Under the pieces are notes generated by a model that saw nothing but the letters and a program-made list of their open reading frames with translations, did not search any database and was not told the DNA's origin. 64,000 nucleotides of DNA from Setophaga petechia (Eukaryota > Chordata > Aves > Passeriformes > Parulidae), in contig JANCRA010000012.1 in assembly GCA_024362935.1 (NCBI GenBank), positions 9,486,001 to 9,550,000 on the forward strand, given 5' to 3'. Below, piece after piece: positions 1-12,100 of this stretch. The stretch's first letter is position 1. The number at the start of each line of letters is the position of its first letter. Made by a program: the position numbers and the translations under genes.

Positions 1-766
1 GAAATTGCATTAAAAACTCAAGTGCTAACAGAGAGACCCACAGAAAACATGAGATGGGACAAGAAGATTTACACCCTTGAACCCAGGAACTCAATCTGCC
101 TAAATTCCCTAAGGTTCCTCTGTATCTTATGTGACTGTGGACCTACATGAAGCAGAGCTTGCTGCTTTAAGACACACAAAAAAAAGAGAAAAGAGGCTTC
201 TGCCAGACAGAGAAAGGGCAGAGAACACAGAGGCCAAAGGAAGAGGATAAGGAACTAGCTTGAAGAGATGTGTACATGAGAGAGATTCCAGTGATCTGAA
301 GAAGCTACAGCTGTACAAGTGGGACCTGAATATTACAGAGGACTACTGCCTGAATTAAAAGGATGCATGAAGAAAATGCTGGGAGCAGATATTTATAAAC
401 TTCCAAACATCTCATGTTAGTTCAGGTGAAGAGGTAAATGTAAAAGTTAAGAGTTGGTTAGGCACCACTGGTTTTATTCACAAAGCAAGTTTTGCCTGAA
501 TATAAACCAACTAGAACATAAGAGTTACATAAGAGTTTAGTTTATATTATTTGGAATATAAACTAAAATCTTCTCTTCTGACTAGCATGAGCTGAGGCAT
601 TTCCAGGAGCCAACACTAAATATTCCACACTGCCGCATTTGCCAAAAATGCAAAATATTACAATGCAAAGATCAAAGTAATTTTTCCCAAGAAAAGTTTG
701 CTCTGTGTCTCACATAGTTCTAAATTCATCTGCAAGCCATTGCTTCTATTACAGCTTCCTTCTGCT
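1..766. other. Unique AT-rich DNA, nothing recognised
   Basis: No repeat, RNA gene or supportable exon is visible. The open frames in it are about 63 codons and match nothing I know. A purine-rich stretch lies around 150-260. Confidence 0.6.
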
Positions 767-905
767 ATCACAGAATCACAGAACCACATGGTGTTCTTGA
801 GAGCATTGTCCAAACACTTCTTGTGTCAGGGTTGGTGCTGTGACCACTGCCCTGGGGAGCCTGTTCAGAGCCCAACCACCCTCTGGTGAAAAACCTTCTC
901 CTGAT
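767..905 (-). mobile_element. CR1 LINE fragment, 3' end, reverse orientation
   Basis: The left edge (767-783) is the reverse complement of the CR1 3' tail, reading as two copies of ATCACAGA-like words. It is followed by the familiar non-coding-strand CR1 text: GTTGGTGCTGTGACCACT, then GGGGAGCCTGTTC, then CAACCACCCTCTGG and AAAAACCTTCTCCT. The body between 784 and 810 is shorter than usual, so there is probably an internal deletion. The copy is truncated at its 5' end, as is normal for CR1. It is a dead fragment; the short overlapping open frames are incidental. CR1 is the dominant LINE of birds and other reptiles. Confidence 0.85.
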
Positions 906-3900
906 CTGTGAACACAGTGGCTTGTGAACAGCTTGGCCTGTGAGCTTAGTGTGAGGGGTAGACCTTGGCTGGACACGAGGCATCTACCAAGCCACTCTGG
1001 ACAGGGGAAAGAAAATGTGATGGAAAATGACTCACAGGTTGAGATAAGGCAGTTTACTGAACCAAACACGAAAGTTTGTGTGTGCAGAAGCAAAGAGAAA
1101 AAACCTAGGATTGTTCTCTACTTCCTGTTAGCAAGTGATGTTCAGCCACTTCTCAGGGCTTCAGCAGGGGGAACAGTTGCTCTGGAAGGCAAATATTGTA
1201 AATAACAACTGCCTCCCCTTTTCCTTAGCTTTTAGAACTTAGCTGACATCATTTGGGATGGAAATTTTGTTTGGTTAACTTAGGTCAGCTGCCCAGGACT
1301 CTGCACACTTGCAGCCTATTGATGGAGGCAATTTTGGGGAGACAGTGTGGCTGCTGCTGCTGCTCAGCAGTTCCCAAAGCACTGGTGTGTTACCAACACC
1401 TTTCTAGATATCACTGCAAAGCACAGCACTGTGAAGGCTACTGTGGGAAAATAAACTCTATCTCAGACAGAGCCAATACAGCTGGGATGGGTACACTGCT
1501 GCAAAACATGTTTAAAGAATCAAGTTAAACTGATTAAAATCTCAGCCTTTCCTCCACTGAGGGGTTTTGTTGGGGTTTTTTTACCTATCACTTTGGCCAG
1601 ACAAACCAAGTCACGTGGGCAATTTGACACCAAAACTGCAATTGCATGCATAAGACCAAACACCTTTTGGAGCTCCTTCCTCTCATGCAAATTCCCACTT
1701 TACATCACATGGCTGCTCACTTCATTGAAATCTTGTTGACAGTAATACTGAGTACCAGATGTTTAGGGATTACCTACAAGGGGGCCTGATGTTGAAGAGA
1801 GAGTTATGAGATGATCTTTCTCCTCAGAAACTTTCCTCCTGGCAATGAAAACAAGTCCCAAAACTCCATGATTTGCAGTTTCCCAACTGTTTGTTGTTAG
1901 CCTTTAATTCCAAAGTTCTACTGTTCCAAGTTTCTTCCACATAAACATGCAGTTTGGTTTTGGATCCTACTAAACTCTGCTTCAATGATTTTTAATGGCA
2001 CAGAAATGTAAATTCTAATTTTTTTACAATACAAGAATATATTTCTGAGTTTCTCTTTTTAATCCCCTTCCTTCAGGTTCATTGGTTCCTCAACTATGCC
2101 TTCCTATTTGCCATTTCAAGTCTTCTGTATTGTTCCTATTTTATTTTGATAAAATAAAACCCTTGAAAGAATAGCCCTTATAGACTTTAATGCCTTCATA
2201 TGAGATTTTCCTTAATAGTCTTTGACAAGCAGATCTCCCAAAGGTTGTCAAGGACAATTTCTCTTAGTCACTGATGCTTGGGCCATCCAGGGACCCCCCA
2301 ATGGCCTGGCAAGGTGCACCACCCTCACTTTCAGAGGATTTGTCCCCAGGCACCACAGATCATTTACTGGACCTGCATCATACTCAAGTTTACCAGGAGT
2401 GCAGGCAGATCCACGGTGATGGGCTGAATTCATCAGAGCAGCAGCATGCCTGTTTATGTGCTCTCTGGAAAAACAATGTGGTTCTCTGCAGGAGAGACAA
2501 CCCTGCTACTGATCTGCTGATTGTTTCTGGGTATGCTACACACCACCAGTGACTCTTGTTATTGTGCTATCAAACACTACCAATAAGCAGTAATAAAAAA
2601 GTCAGGAAATATCTTCCCTCAAATGAAAGCCAGTGGAAGCTATCAGACCGTAATGGACCATAAATGTTATTTCTTCTTTCCTGTTTGTTTGTTGGTATTC
2701 TTATAGCTTTAAATGAAGGAAAGATTTCTAGAAATACTTTTATCCCTTTTCATCATTTTTATTCCCAGCAGCAATAATGATACACTACACTGATTCTTTG
2801 AAGAACTGGAAAGGGCATGAAAAAGTCAAATGAGAGTAGTGTGTCCAGATGCTAGATATAACTTCAGCTTCCCAAGAAATAACCCTGCTTAATTTATTTT
2901 AATACTGGTAATCACACTCTAAGCTATCTGATGCTGAATCTAGCATCAGATCTTCCTATTTGGAAGTAACCCCTACAAAATGTGTCAAGAATGGATGAAT
3001 ACCATAACCAGAACTTGGGGATAAAGAGCTCCAAATGCATGTTTTCCTTTGGCAAATTTCTACATAAAGGCAGATTTTTTGACTTTCTCAGAATTATTTT
3101 GGTGATATCTGTGTCTTCCCTCAGCCTTTATACAACATACATTTTGAAGAGAAAAAAACCCAGTTTTTTCTTTAATAACTATTGTATATAACACTCAGAA
3201 TTTTAGTGCTGGTGTAAAGGAGGATTAGTTGCTCTATTAAAGAGTTTAGGATTTCTGAATTTTTTCAGAACAATTTGTCTCCCTCAAACAGTACTTCTTC
3301 AGGACTTGCACTGGGGTTTTTTTTCATTTTCTGCTACTTCTCACAGTGCGGTTGCTCTTGAATTTTACAAATTCATCTGTATCTTTCCTTTTGAGGACTC
3401 TGTTTTCCTGCAACATCTTAATTACTCTGCTGGCCTAAACCAGGATTATTGAGGAGCCTGGAAAGGAGGAGGCTTTAGCTGAATCTCAGAGCTTACTACT
3501 TGTCAAAATACTCTGTAATCCTTCGTAGGATTATTCTCTGCAGTGTTTCCTTGCTGTTAAATGACAAACAAATAAAATTTGCCATTTCAATACAGCATGA
3601 AATGTTTTTTCACTTTTAATAGGCCTGAGGCAATGTTTGACAAAGATAACAGAAGGAAGAACAATAAGGAAGAAGAACAAAGGCAAGGGTATGTCAGATT
3701 TGTGGTGAGCTTAATCTGCAGCCCAAAGAGTTAGACTGCAACAGGTCTAACTGTGACAGGTCTGTTTCATAGAGATTTTTTTCTGATCTTGAAGCTGAAA
3801 TGTGTCTTTGAGGTGGTTGGACAAAGCTCTCCAAATTCTGCATGCTGGGAATCTCAGTCAACACTAATTCAATGCCAGAAGAAGTGTCAGGGAAGGCAGT

Positions 3901-5409
3901 AAATATAAATAATAGCTAAAGAAATCTTTTAAAAGGCAGCCCAGGATAGGTGTTTTGGGTGAAAATTTGGTGTGGAAGACCGACACTCAATTTGGGACAA
4001 TGGGAGAGTGAAATAATGTATTAATAGCTCTCAGTGCAAACAGCTGTCATTTTTCTGGGAAAAATTGAATTGTAACCTACAGACAGGTACTGGAGTGATG
4101 GTGTTTTACCAGAATATGGGGTTCTTTTCCCTGCACCAACCCCTCCATAACAGACTTGGCCAGTTGTGCTTTCTGGTGATGAAACTCTGGACCAACAGGG
4201 GCACACCAAGACTTATCCTTCAAAATACTTCATGAGATTCAGAAAAGGCTATAGAAACACAACTATAATTTCATTTCAAATAAGTACTGTCATGAAACTC
4301 TGATGAATTCCCTGTTTTTGTGTAACAGTGATGGACATAACACAGAAATCCACACATGCATACTTTTGCAGTCATATTCAGCACATCTTCCAGCTACTTT
4401 TATCTGCTAGGAAGCTATAAATTTATATTTTTTGTCTGTTTTGATTTAGGGAAATTTTACCTTTAGAGATTTTTTAGGATTCCAGTCTGAGTTTGCATAT
4501 ATTCCTGGATCATTTTACTGCTGGATAGTCTGAAGAACACTGCCAGAAGGCACACTCCAGCTTTTTCCTGGTTCTCAGGTGTTCTGGTGGGATCTCAGTG
4601 CTACACATACTCCTTCCCAGAGTACTTTGTTGGTATCTGCACCTATGAGTACAGCTTCTCTTTCCCTTTGTTATCACTATCACGTTTTCCTTTGTAAATT
4701 CTTCATACAAAAGAATTACAGGTTTCTTCCCATGTTTTTTCCCCAGGAATGCTTTTCTTGGTTCTCAAGTGCTTGATGTCCTGCTTCTGCTTTGTGGCAG
4801 TCTCTTCTAGACCTTTCATTCATTTTCCAGGGCCTGCTTCACACCACTGTACTATTCACCTTGTTCCAGGACAGCATGTGCCAGAGGATATCAGCACAGT
4901 AAAGTTTTTGGGATAACATCTGGTTCTTGCAGTTTCTCCTGCCTCTACTTTTAACTCTTGTATAAAAAGAAAGCCCCTGTAGCTTCTAGCTCTGTTTAAG
5001 GAGTATTCAGCATACTAAGTACAGACTCCAAGTGCACACTAGTAATTTACACAGTTCAAATGCTTTACATGGTTGTGCTTGCTATAGAGGGGGGAAGTAA
5101 TATGTGTGAACTCCAGCCTCAGTACATTAATCTGCATTGAAAAAACAAAATGGTCCTTCTTCCCAATGGTATTTAAATCATAAAACCCATAGCAGCAGTA
5201 AAGGATGAACTTCTGAAATTCTTTAGAAAATACACATCAAGCCTGTTAAATTTTGATCCAAATAATCTAAGTCTTTAGAGCACCCAGCTGAGAATACACC
5301 TGGTCTGGGTCAGGCTTGCCCCTAACACCTCTAAAAGTCACAGTTACCTGAAAGCAGTTCATTCATTCCTGACATCCACCCATACTCAGAAGCACCTTTT
5401 GTTCCTAAC
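906..5409. other. Unique AT-rich DNA, no gene seen
   Basis: I see no clear repeat or exon here. Open frames are at most about 93 codons and overlap one another on both strands. Small low-complexity items include a G/T run near 1561-1582. Nothing supports transcription. Confidence 0.5.
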
Positions 5410-6120
5410 CCAAGAGGCTGATGGAGGGAAACCATTTGTTCTACAAATGCTGGTGATGTGCTGGCAGTGAGCAGAGGCAAGGCTGCAGCAGTCAGCCCCT
5501 TCTTTGCCTCAGCCTTCACCACAGTGTCTCTGAGGTCCCTGTGTAATGAGAGGGACCCATGCTGGGGCAGTCTGCTCCCGAGCGATTGCGTGCTGTGGAG
5601 GGGACCCACACTGGAGCAATTTGTGAAGAAATGCAATCCACTGGAAGGATTCACATTGGAGAAGGTTGTGGAGGACTGTATCCTGTGAGAAGGACCCCAT
5701 GCTGAGCAGGTAAATGGTGCAGAGTCCTCCCCTTGAGGAGGAAGGAGCAAGAGAGACAATGTGAGATGAACTGCCCACAGCCCCCATTCCCCATTCCCCA
5801 TCCCCTGTGCCACTGAGCAGAGGAGGCAGAGAATGCAGGAGTGAAGCTGAGCCCAGGAAGAAGGGAGGGTGGGGCAAAGGTGTTTCAAGATTGGTTTTAT
5901 TTTTCATTACCCTACTCTGATTTGGTAATAAGTTTAATTTATGTTTTCCCCAAGTCATTGGTTTTGCCTGTGACTGTAACTGGGGACTGAACTCTCCCAG
6001 TCATTATCTTGACCTGTGAGCCTCTCAATAGATTTTTTCTCCCCTGTCCAGCTGAGGAGGGGAGGGATAGAGCAGCTTTGGTGGGTACCTGCATCCAGGC
6101 AGGGTCAACACCCCAGCACA
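5410..6120 (+). mobile_element. ERVL-like endogenous retrovirus LTR, right part
   Basis: The 3' part matches text I associate with an abundant avian ERVL-class LTR: an AGGAGGAAGGAGCAAGAGAG-type purine block, TTTTTCATTACCCTACTCTGATTTGGTAATAA, then CTGTCCAGCTGAGGAGGGGA, then a terminal CATCCAGGCAGGGTCAAC ending in CA at 6120. AATAA-type polyadenylation text sits near 5925-5930. The left part holds a 45-50 bp internal tandem repeat starting at 5552, 5602, 5647 and 5692, each beginning GGACCC- or GGATTC-like. The left boundary is not resolved and no matching target duplication was found, so the start is approximate. There is no second LTR or retroviral gene nearby, so it is a solo or fragmentary copy. 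Family naming is from memory; ERVL versus another class is uncertain. Confidence 0.65.
5552..5704. repeat. Tandem 45-50 bp repeats inside the ERVL-like LTR
   Basis: Four phased starts (5552, 5602, 5647, 5692) share a GGACCCA-(C/T)-(A/G)-CTGG-like head followed by GAGCA or GAGAA. Period is 50, 45 and 45 bp. The last unit is partial. The repeats are diverged from one another, so they are part of the family structure rather than a recent expansion. Confidence 0.7.
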
Positions 6121-9100
6121 GGGAATAACCCCTGACAGGGTTACACAGGATTCATTGAATCACTGAATTGACTTAGATGGTTGCCAGTGTGGATCTAAGA
6201 ATATCTGCCCTAAATTTGTTTTAGCACTCCAAATACTACAAACACTCATCCCAATTGCTTTCCAAAGGGATTATTTTTCTCCACTGAAAAGCAGCCAGCT
6301 CCACAAAGCTGCTTGAACTCGGTTATGGCCTGAGCCAAGTTGATTTTTAACATTAAATAATGTTTCTAAATTGCTTTGGGGTTCATGGATGACAGTTCTT
6401 AGGAATTTGCAAAGAAGGGTTTAATTCTGCAAACACCCAAGTCACACAAAAGCGGTTCTCAGTCAGTGATACTGCCTCTAATTTTCACTCTGGGACTACG
6501 GATTTTTTTGTGTGCAATATCAGATTAGAAGCCTTTTTGTGTGCAATATCAGATTAAAGCCTATCAACTCCAAAACTCCAAACCTGTGAGTATATCCCAT
6601 GAAAAATGCTAGCTGGAAAACGATTACATTTTAAAGATTCCTTTACCATGCTAATATTCTATTGATAATTGCACTTTCTTTTCATTTTTAAAGCACAACC
6701 TTGAAAATAAAAATGACAAAAATCTTCATTTTTAAAAAAACTAAAAGTTTGCTTTGGAATGGCCTGCTCCTCCAAGAAAAGAAACCTCAGGATAAATACA
6801 GCAGCAATTAAGTTCTGGTAATACAAATGTTTTGCTTAGGATAGAGACTGTTTTCCTGTGGAGAGGAAGGGGAGGTCCTTGAGAAATGGCTAATCTCTGC
6901 CAGATCCAGGTAGGTCCAATGGTACTTAAAATCATTCTCAACACACTGGTGCCTTTGATTTTTTATCAGGACTTGTCCAGTGATGGAGATACTGCAGTGC
7001 TCCTCAGCACACTCCTCCAAAGCTTCAGTATTTTAAAATAAAACCTTTTTCCATCTCTCCATTTTACCAAATTGCTTCTCATCCAGCTTATGGGGGATAC
7101 AGAGCATTTCATTCCTGGTAGAGGCAGCAGACAAGGGGAGAGAAGTTTTCTGGTGTGAAGTGACACTTGGCCTCCATGGGCCATCTCCTCACTGGACTAC
7201 ACAACTGGTTTTCTCTCAAGCTTTCCTATTACACCACATTTTCTGAATCTCTGATTGGCCCAATTGTTTGCCTTTGCTGCTCTCCAGTGTAGCCCACTTG
7301 TTTCTGGAATCCCCCCAAGTCTGGGGATTGCTCCAGCTAAGTTTTCACTGGTTCTCATGGCACATTTCTTCCATTATTTATTTAATGTCTTATTTACATA
7401 TCATGGCACTGCATCCTGCAATGGTGGTTGCTTTTGTTTTTTGGAGAATGATGACACTGCTGACTCGTGTTCTGCTTGAAAACCACTGCATCTCTTACAT
7501 CAGTTTCTACCCCATTTTGGACTATTTGTGTAACAAAGTCACAGTTAAGCAGATCCTGCTCAGTGCTTTGTGAGAGCTGCTGCTCCTGCTGAAAGATGCT
7601 GCAGTTGTGCCACTGGATCATCCAGTAACAAGCTGGGTGTCTGTAGTGTATGAAAAGGCTGACACAGGTTTACACAGACACACATATCATTGTATGGAGG
7701 GCCATGCTCCTGGGGAATGCTCAAACATCAGGGCAATCTGGACAAGCCAAGCAGGCAGCGTGGGTCCTGCTGGGGATTGCAGGCATTGAATGTGGATGAC
7801 AAAGATAAGCAGATAAAAGGACATGAGAGAAATGCATGATACAACATACATGGAACTCATCAGAACTCATTAGGAAGGGAAGCTGTGGCTGGGGTTGGTT
7901 TTGTTTCCTGAGCATTTTGGCTCAAGTGTGTTCTGGTGAGTCTCCTTCAGAGAGGGAAGCTCCCCCTCACCACATTGCCTGGATAAATAAATCCAAGTGA
8001 TGGGTCCAAGTTGGGGTTTTTTGTGAGCAGACTGTGCCTTACCTGGATGAACTGAATTAGAAAGAGGACCTGGGAAAGGCACCTGTGTCTGGAAGGTGAA
8101 CAATGTGCTGCACAGCTGGTGGCTGGGAAGGGGAAGCTGGGAGAAAAAGTTACAGAAACTTGCCAGCTACAAATCTCAGAATATGCTACATATCTCAGAA
8201 TTTTGCTCCAATTTACAAGATTACTTTGAACTCTTAATCTGTCCTACAGCTCCTTTGTTACATGTAGATTTTATAAGCACCCTCCTGAGCTCTCCATTCC
8301 TATAATTGATGTAAGCACTGAGCAGTTTCAAGCTCAGGATCCCCATGTGGATGTCCCTGCTGGAAATTAAACCATGGTCTTCATTCTGTGAGCAGGGCTA
8401 TGGGAGCTGGTGCTCTCTTGCCCTACCATTTTCCCCCAGATGAAATTTCCCTCTCCAGCTTGCTTTGAGATCCCCATGTAAGACAGCACTGAAAGCCTTA
8501 TGTGATGTCCTTTGCTTTCCCCTCTGTCCACAGTCTCCTGCCTTTGTCCTAGGAGGGAATTATTTTGTTTTGACACGATTTGTTCAAGGCAAATTGATGT
8601 TGGCTTTTTCCTGACACTGTTTTATCCCTCTGTAATCCATTTCAAACACATGAAAGAACTCCATAAATATATAAATGAATTAACCAAATATTTCCTACCT
8701 AATCTTTAATGCAGTCTACTCACAGTTCATAAAAATATTTACGCAGAAACACATTATTGTGTTTTTCTGATCCTTTCTGAGCCTACGTAAATGCTTAACA
8801 TAGCTGCTCTCTGCACAAATTAAATAAGATAAATCCCTGTAAATGAAGTAAAAAGCTGAGACTTAATTTGTGAGACCAGTCACTCACAGAAAATCCTAGC
8901 TCAGTCTTTTCCAAATGCTGAGGAGGGTTTGGCTCCAAATATTACAACTCTGATTTTGCCCTGGAACTCCTTTGAACATTTATTCAAGTGTTGAAAAAAT
9001 TTTAAATTATAATATCAAGTACTGCATTATGCAGCAAGGTCTGTAAATCTTTTTGGCGAACTTCAGGAGTTTCATGAGTGTATTCAGCAAGTACATAGGA

Positions 9101-12100
9101 AATATTTAATAAGTTTATTTATAGAGCATTATAAAGGGTCATAAATGGTTTAAGGGCATGTAATAAAGAGATAAATAAGTGTTAAGAAGTATTTATCAAA
9201 TCAGTCTAATCTCCAGGTACAGGGTTTAATTAGCATTTCTACAAAGTCTCCTGCTCTCTCTGCCATCACACTGTAAATGTTACACTTCTCAGCAAGGCTA
9301 GGATAAGACGTGCTACTCCTCCTGGAGCATTTCTACTACAGCAATAATTCATAGTTTGGATGCCAGGATGCTGGGACTTTGATTAATGTAATGACATACT
9401 TTATGGTATCCCTGGCAGAAGCTAGGAGAGATCACAATTTATACTGAAAAGTGAATTCAGGATTCCTATTCAGAGCAGAAGGTTTCAAGATAAATGATAC
9501 AGTGCCCTACGGCTTCTTGCAATGGTTACTGATTGTATTTTATTACACAGAGCCGTAACTTGACCTTAAGAAATACTGCATGCATTCAAGATGCAATTTA
9601 TCAGGTAGTTTATGTATCAAAGAAAAAACTCTCATGCCAGCACTCAGACATTAAAACAGCCCTCAGAAACCACAGCCAGGTACACCATCCCCTGCATGCT
9701 CTGTGAGAAGACCTGCTCCAACTGCTGAGATTCCATCCCATCTCCCCAGAGATGTGCAGGAGCAGAAGGATTTGTTCTCCAGCCCCCCACAGAACCACAG
9801 TGAAGCCATCCAAAAGACCTCTGCCATGGACAGGAACTTTCAAACCAAAATAAATCCCAGGCCTCCCTCCAACCTTCAAACCATTGTATGTTAAACACAG
9901 GAAGGATTTTTGTCTCACAGAACAACACAAATGATAATGATGTAGTCTTTTTTTACAAGAGCAACTAAACAGCATTATATCACTGTCAATGAGATGGGGA
10001 GTAAATGAAAACTAACACAGAGTATCATAAATTATTGTTTATCACTAGACAAATAAATGGCTGTATTTGAAAGCGGACCTACTTGTTTGGTTAAAGTTTA
10101 AACCAGCATTTATGGTAGCAATTTAAGCTCTTAAAATATACACTTTAAAAATAAAAAGACTTACTGTAGTTTCCCTCAGCTGCACTTCTGCAGAATAGTC
10201 TTAAATCATTCCAATTACTTAATGCAGTCTGTAATTTATCAGCCCAAATAAGTCAGGCTTCTCAAAACCAGACCCAGATACATGTAATTGTTAAATTACA
10301 TAAACTTCATGTATATTATGAATTATTCAGATATCAAATGGACTCTTTAAAATTAATAAGTGGTTTTTAATATGCAAATAGTCTATTGATTACACATACC
10401 TGATTTTTTCTTCCTAAGGTCCAATGCATTTTTTGGGAAAAGTTATCAAAACAGGACTTGGAGTAAATGTTGCAAATTAGGAGTGAAAAAAGCAAAAACA
10501 AAAGCATAAAAAAGCACGAACCTGATGCACATGAAAATCTCACCCATGTCTGCAGTGAACATGCAGAACTCCCTGTGCACTCAGAATTGTGATGTATCTG
10601 AGTCATCCCCTTGGCCCACACAGACAGTCTCAGCCCACACAGACACACTGCAACATTATACACCTCCTACGATTTTGGTAACATAAATATTACAACTTAG
10701 AACTTGAATAGTATTTTCATTTTTGCATTTCTTTACAGGCATTACTTAATCCACCCACCAGACCAGACAAGCATTACTAGCTCTGTTAATCCACACATAG
10801 TTATCACAATGTCCCATTAACATTACACAACAGCTGAGAAGCAGAATTGGAAGATCCCATTGGGGCCCAGAGTGCTCTCAAGAACTTGGAAGGGTGTCAG
10901 ACTGCCAGAGGGCAATTTTGGAGACTCATATTCAGGGTGACTGTGACTCTGCTGTCAACAAGAGGTAGTTGTGATGGTGCCAAATGATACATGACTGACG
11001 AAACAAGAGCCAAACCTCCATTTCACTTTTTTGTTCATATTGTGCTTACTCTTTTCCTGCTGGAAATTGTTATACATACAGGCTTTTTTCCAAGTTTCAT
11101 GCTATAATGTTTGAACACCAGATTTCACTGAAGTAAAGAATAAATTTCCGTTTGGTATTATGAAATACAATAGAAAAAATAATTTCTTTGTAATAACGAC
11201 TTCTTACCAAAGTTTCCTTCGTGCATAAAAGGTATTACAGAATTTTAGGAAACACTTAATTTGATTAACATTCTTCTACATTAATCCTTTGCTCAGTCAC
11301 TCTTGAAAGCTGCATTAATTTAGCAGAAGCCTTGCCAGGCTGCCTGCATGGCCATGGATCAATATCCCAAAAGGCAACCATGCATAAGCTTTGATTATGA
11401 CTTTATGATCAAGTAGGAAAGTCCATCTAATATGAATACTGAAATACCCAAACATTTATACCTGCTTTTCTAGATCACAGTGCTTAAAAATGAGCTATCA
11501 ACAGAGGCTACAACCTCATATTACACTTTTAATATTGTTTCTGACTATGACTAGAAAAGTATTTTAAGTCTTGGATACTGCCCCAAGTTTTAGGCAACAC
11601 AGATATAGTTGATCCTAGGGGCCAATATGGATTTTATAGAGTGGTATTACACAGCTATACTTTGCAGAAATTGCACCTCCATACAGCCATCTCCTCTTTG
11701 CATGGGGGTAATGGAAATGATGAATATTACCATGTCTCTTCCAAGATCCCTGCCAAATTCCTCCCCAGGAAGAAGGAGCAAAGCTCCTGGAGGAGCCTTT
11801 GAGGAGAACTCTTTTGTATTTCTCAGGGAGACAGTAAGCTAGAGGGCAAGAATAGTTGTCTTCTTTCTTCTAAAAATAACTTTTTCAGTGTAAACAATCA
11901 CAAATATACACTCAGAGTGCCTTACCAACACTACTGGGACTTCAGTCTGTAATTGCTAAATTTAACCCTACAAACCCATCATAAAGAGTTCAAACCAATA
12001 CAGCTAGGTTAAGCACATAGTTAGGAAATTGAAAATAGATTATGGCTATAATAACAGAAGGGAAAATGACAGAAGAAATTAAAGAGGACCTGATGTTCAC

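Noticed and set aside
6150..6178. Possible reverse CR1 tail (ATTCATTGAATCACTGAATTG)
   Set aside because: It resembles the reversed CR1 tail, but no CR1 body text follows that I can recognise, so the match is too short to call.
9610..9975. Possible processed pseudogene or exon on the minus strand
   Set aside because: The translated frame did not resemble a protein I know, and no poly(A) tail, target duplication or clear splice signals are visible.
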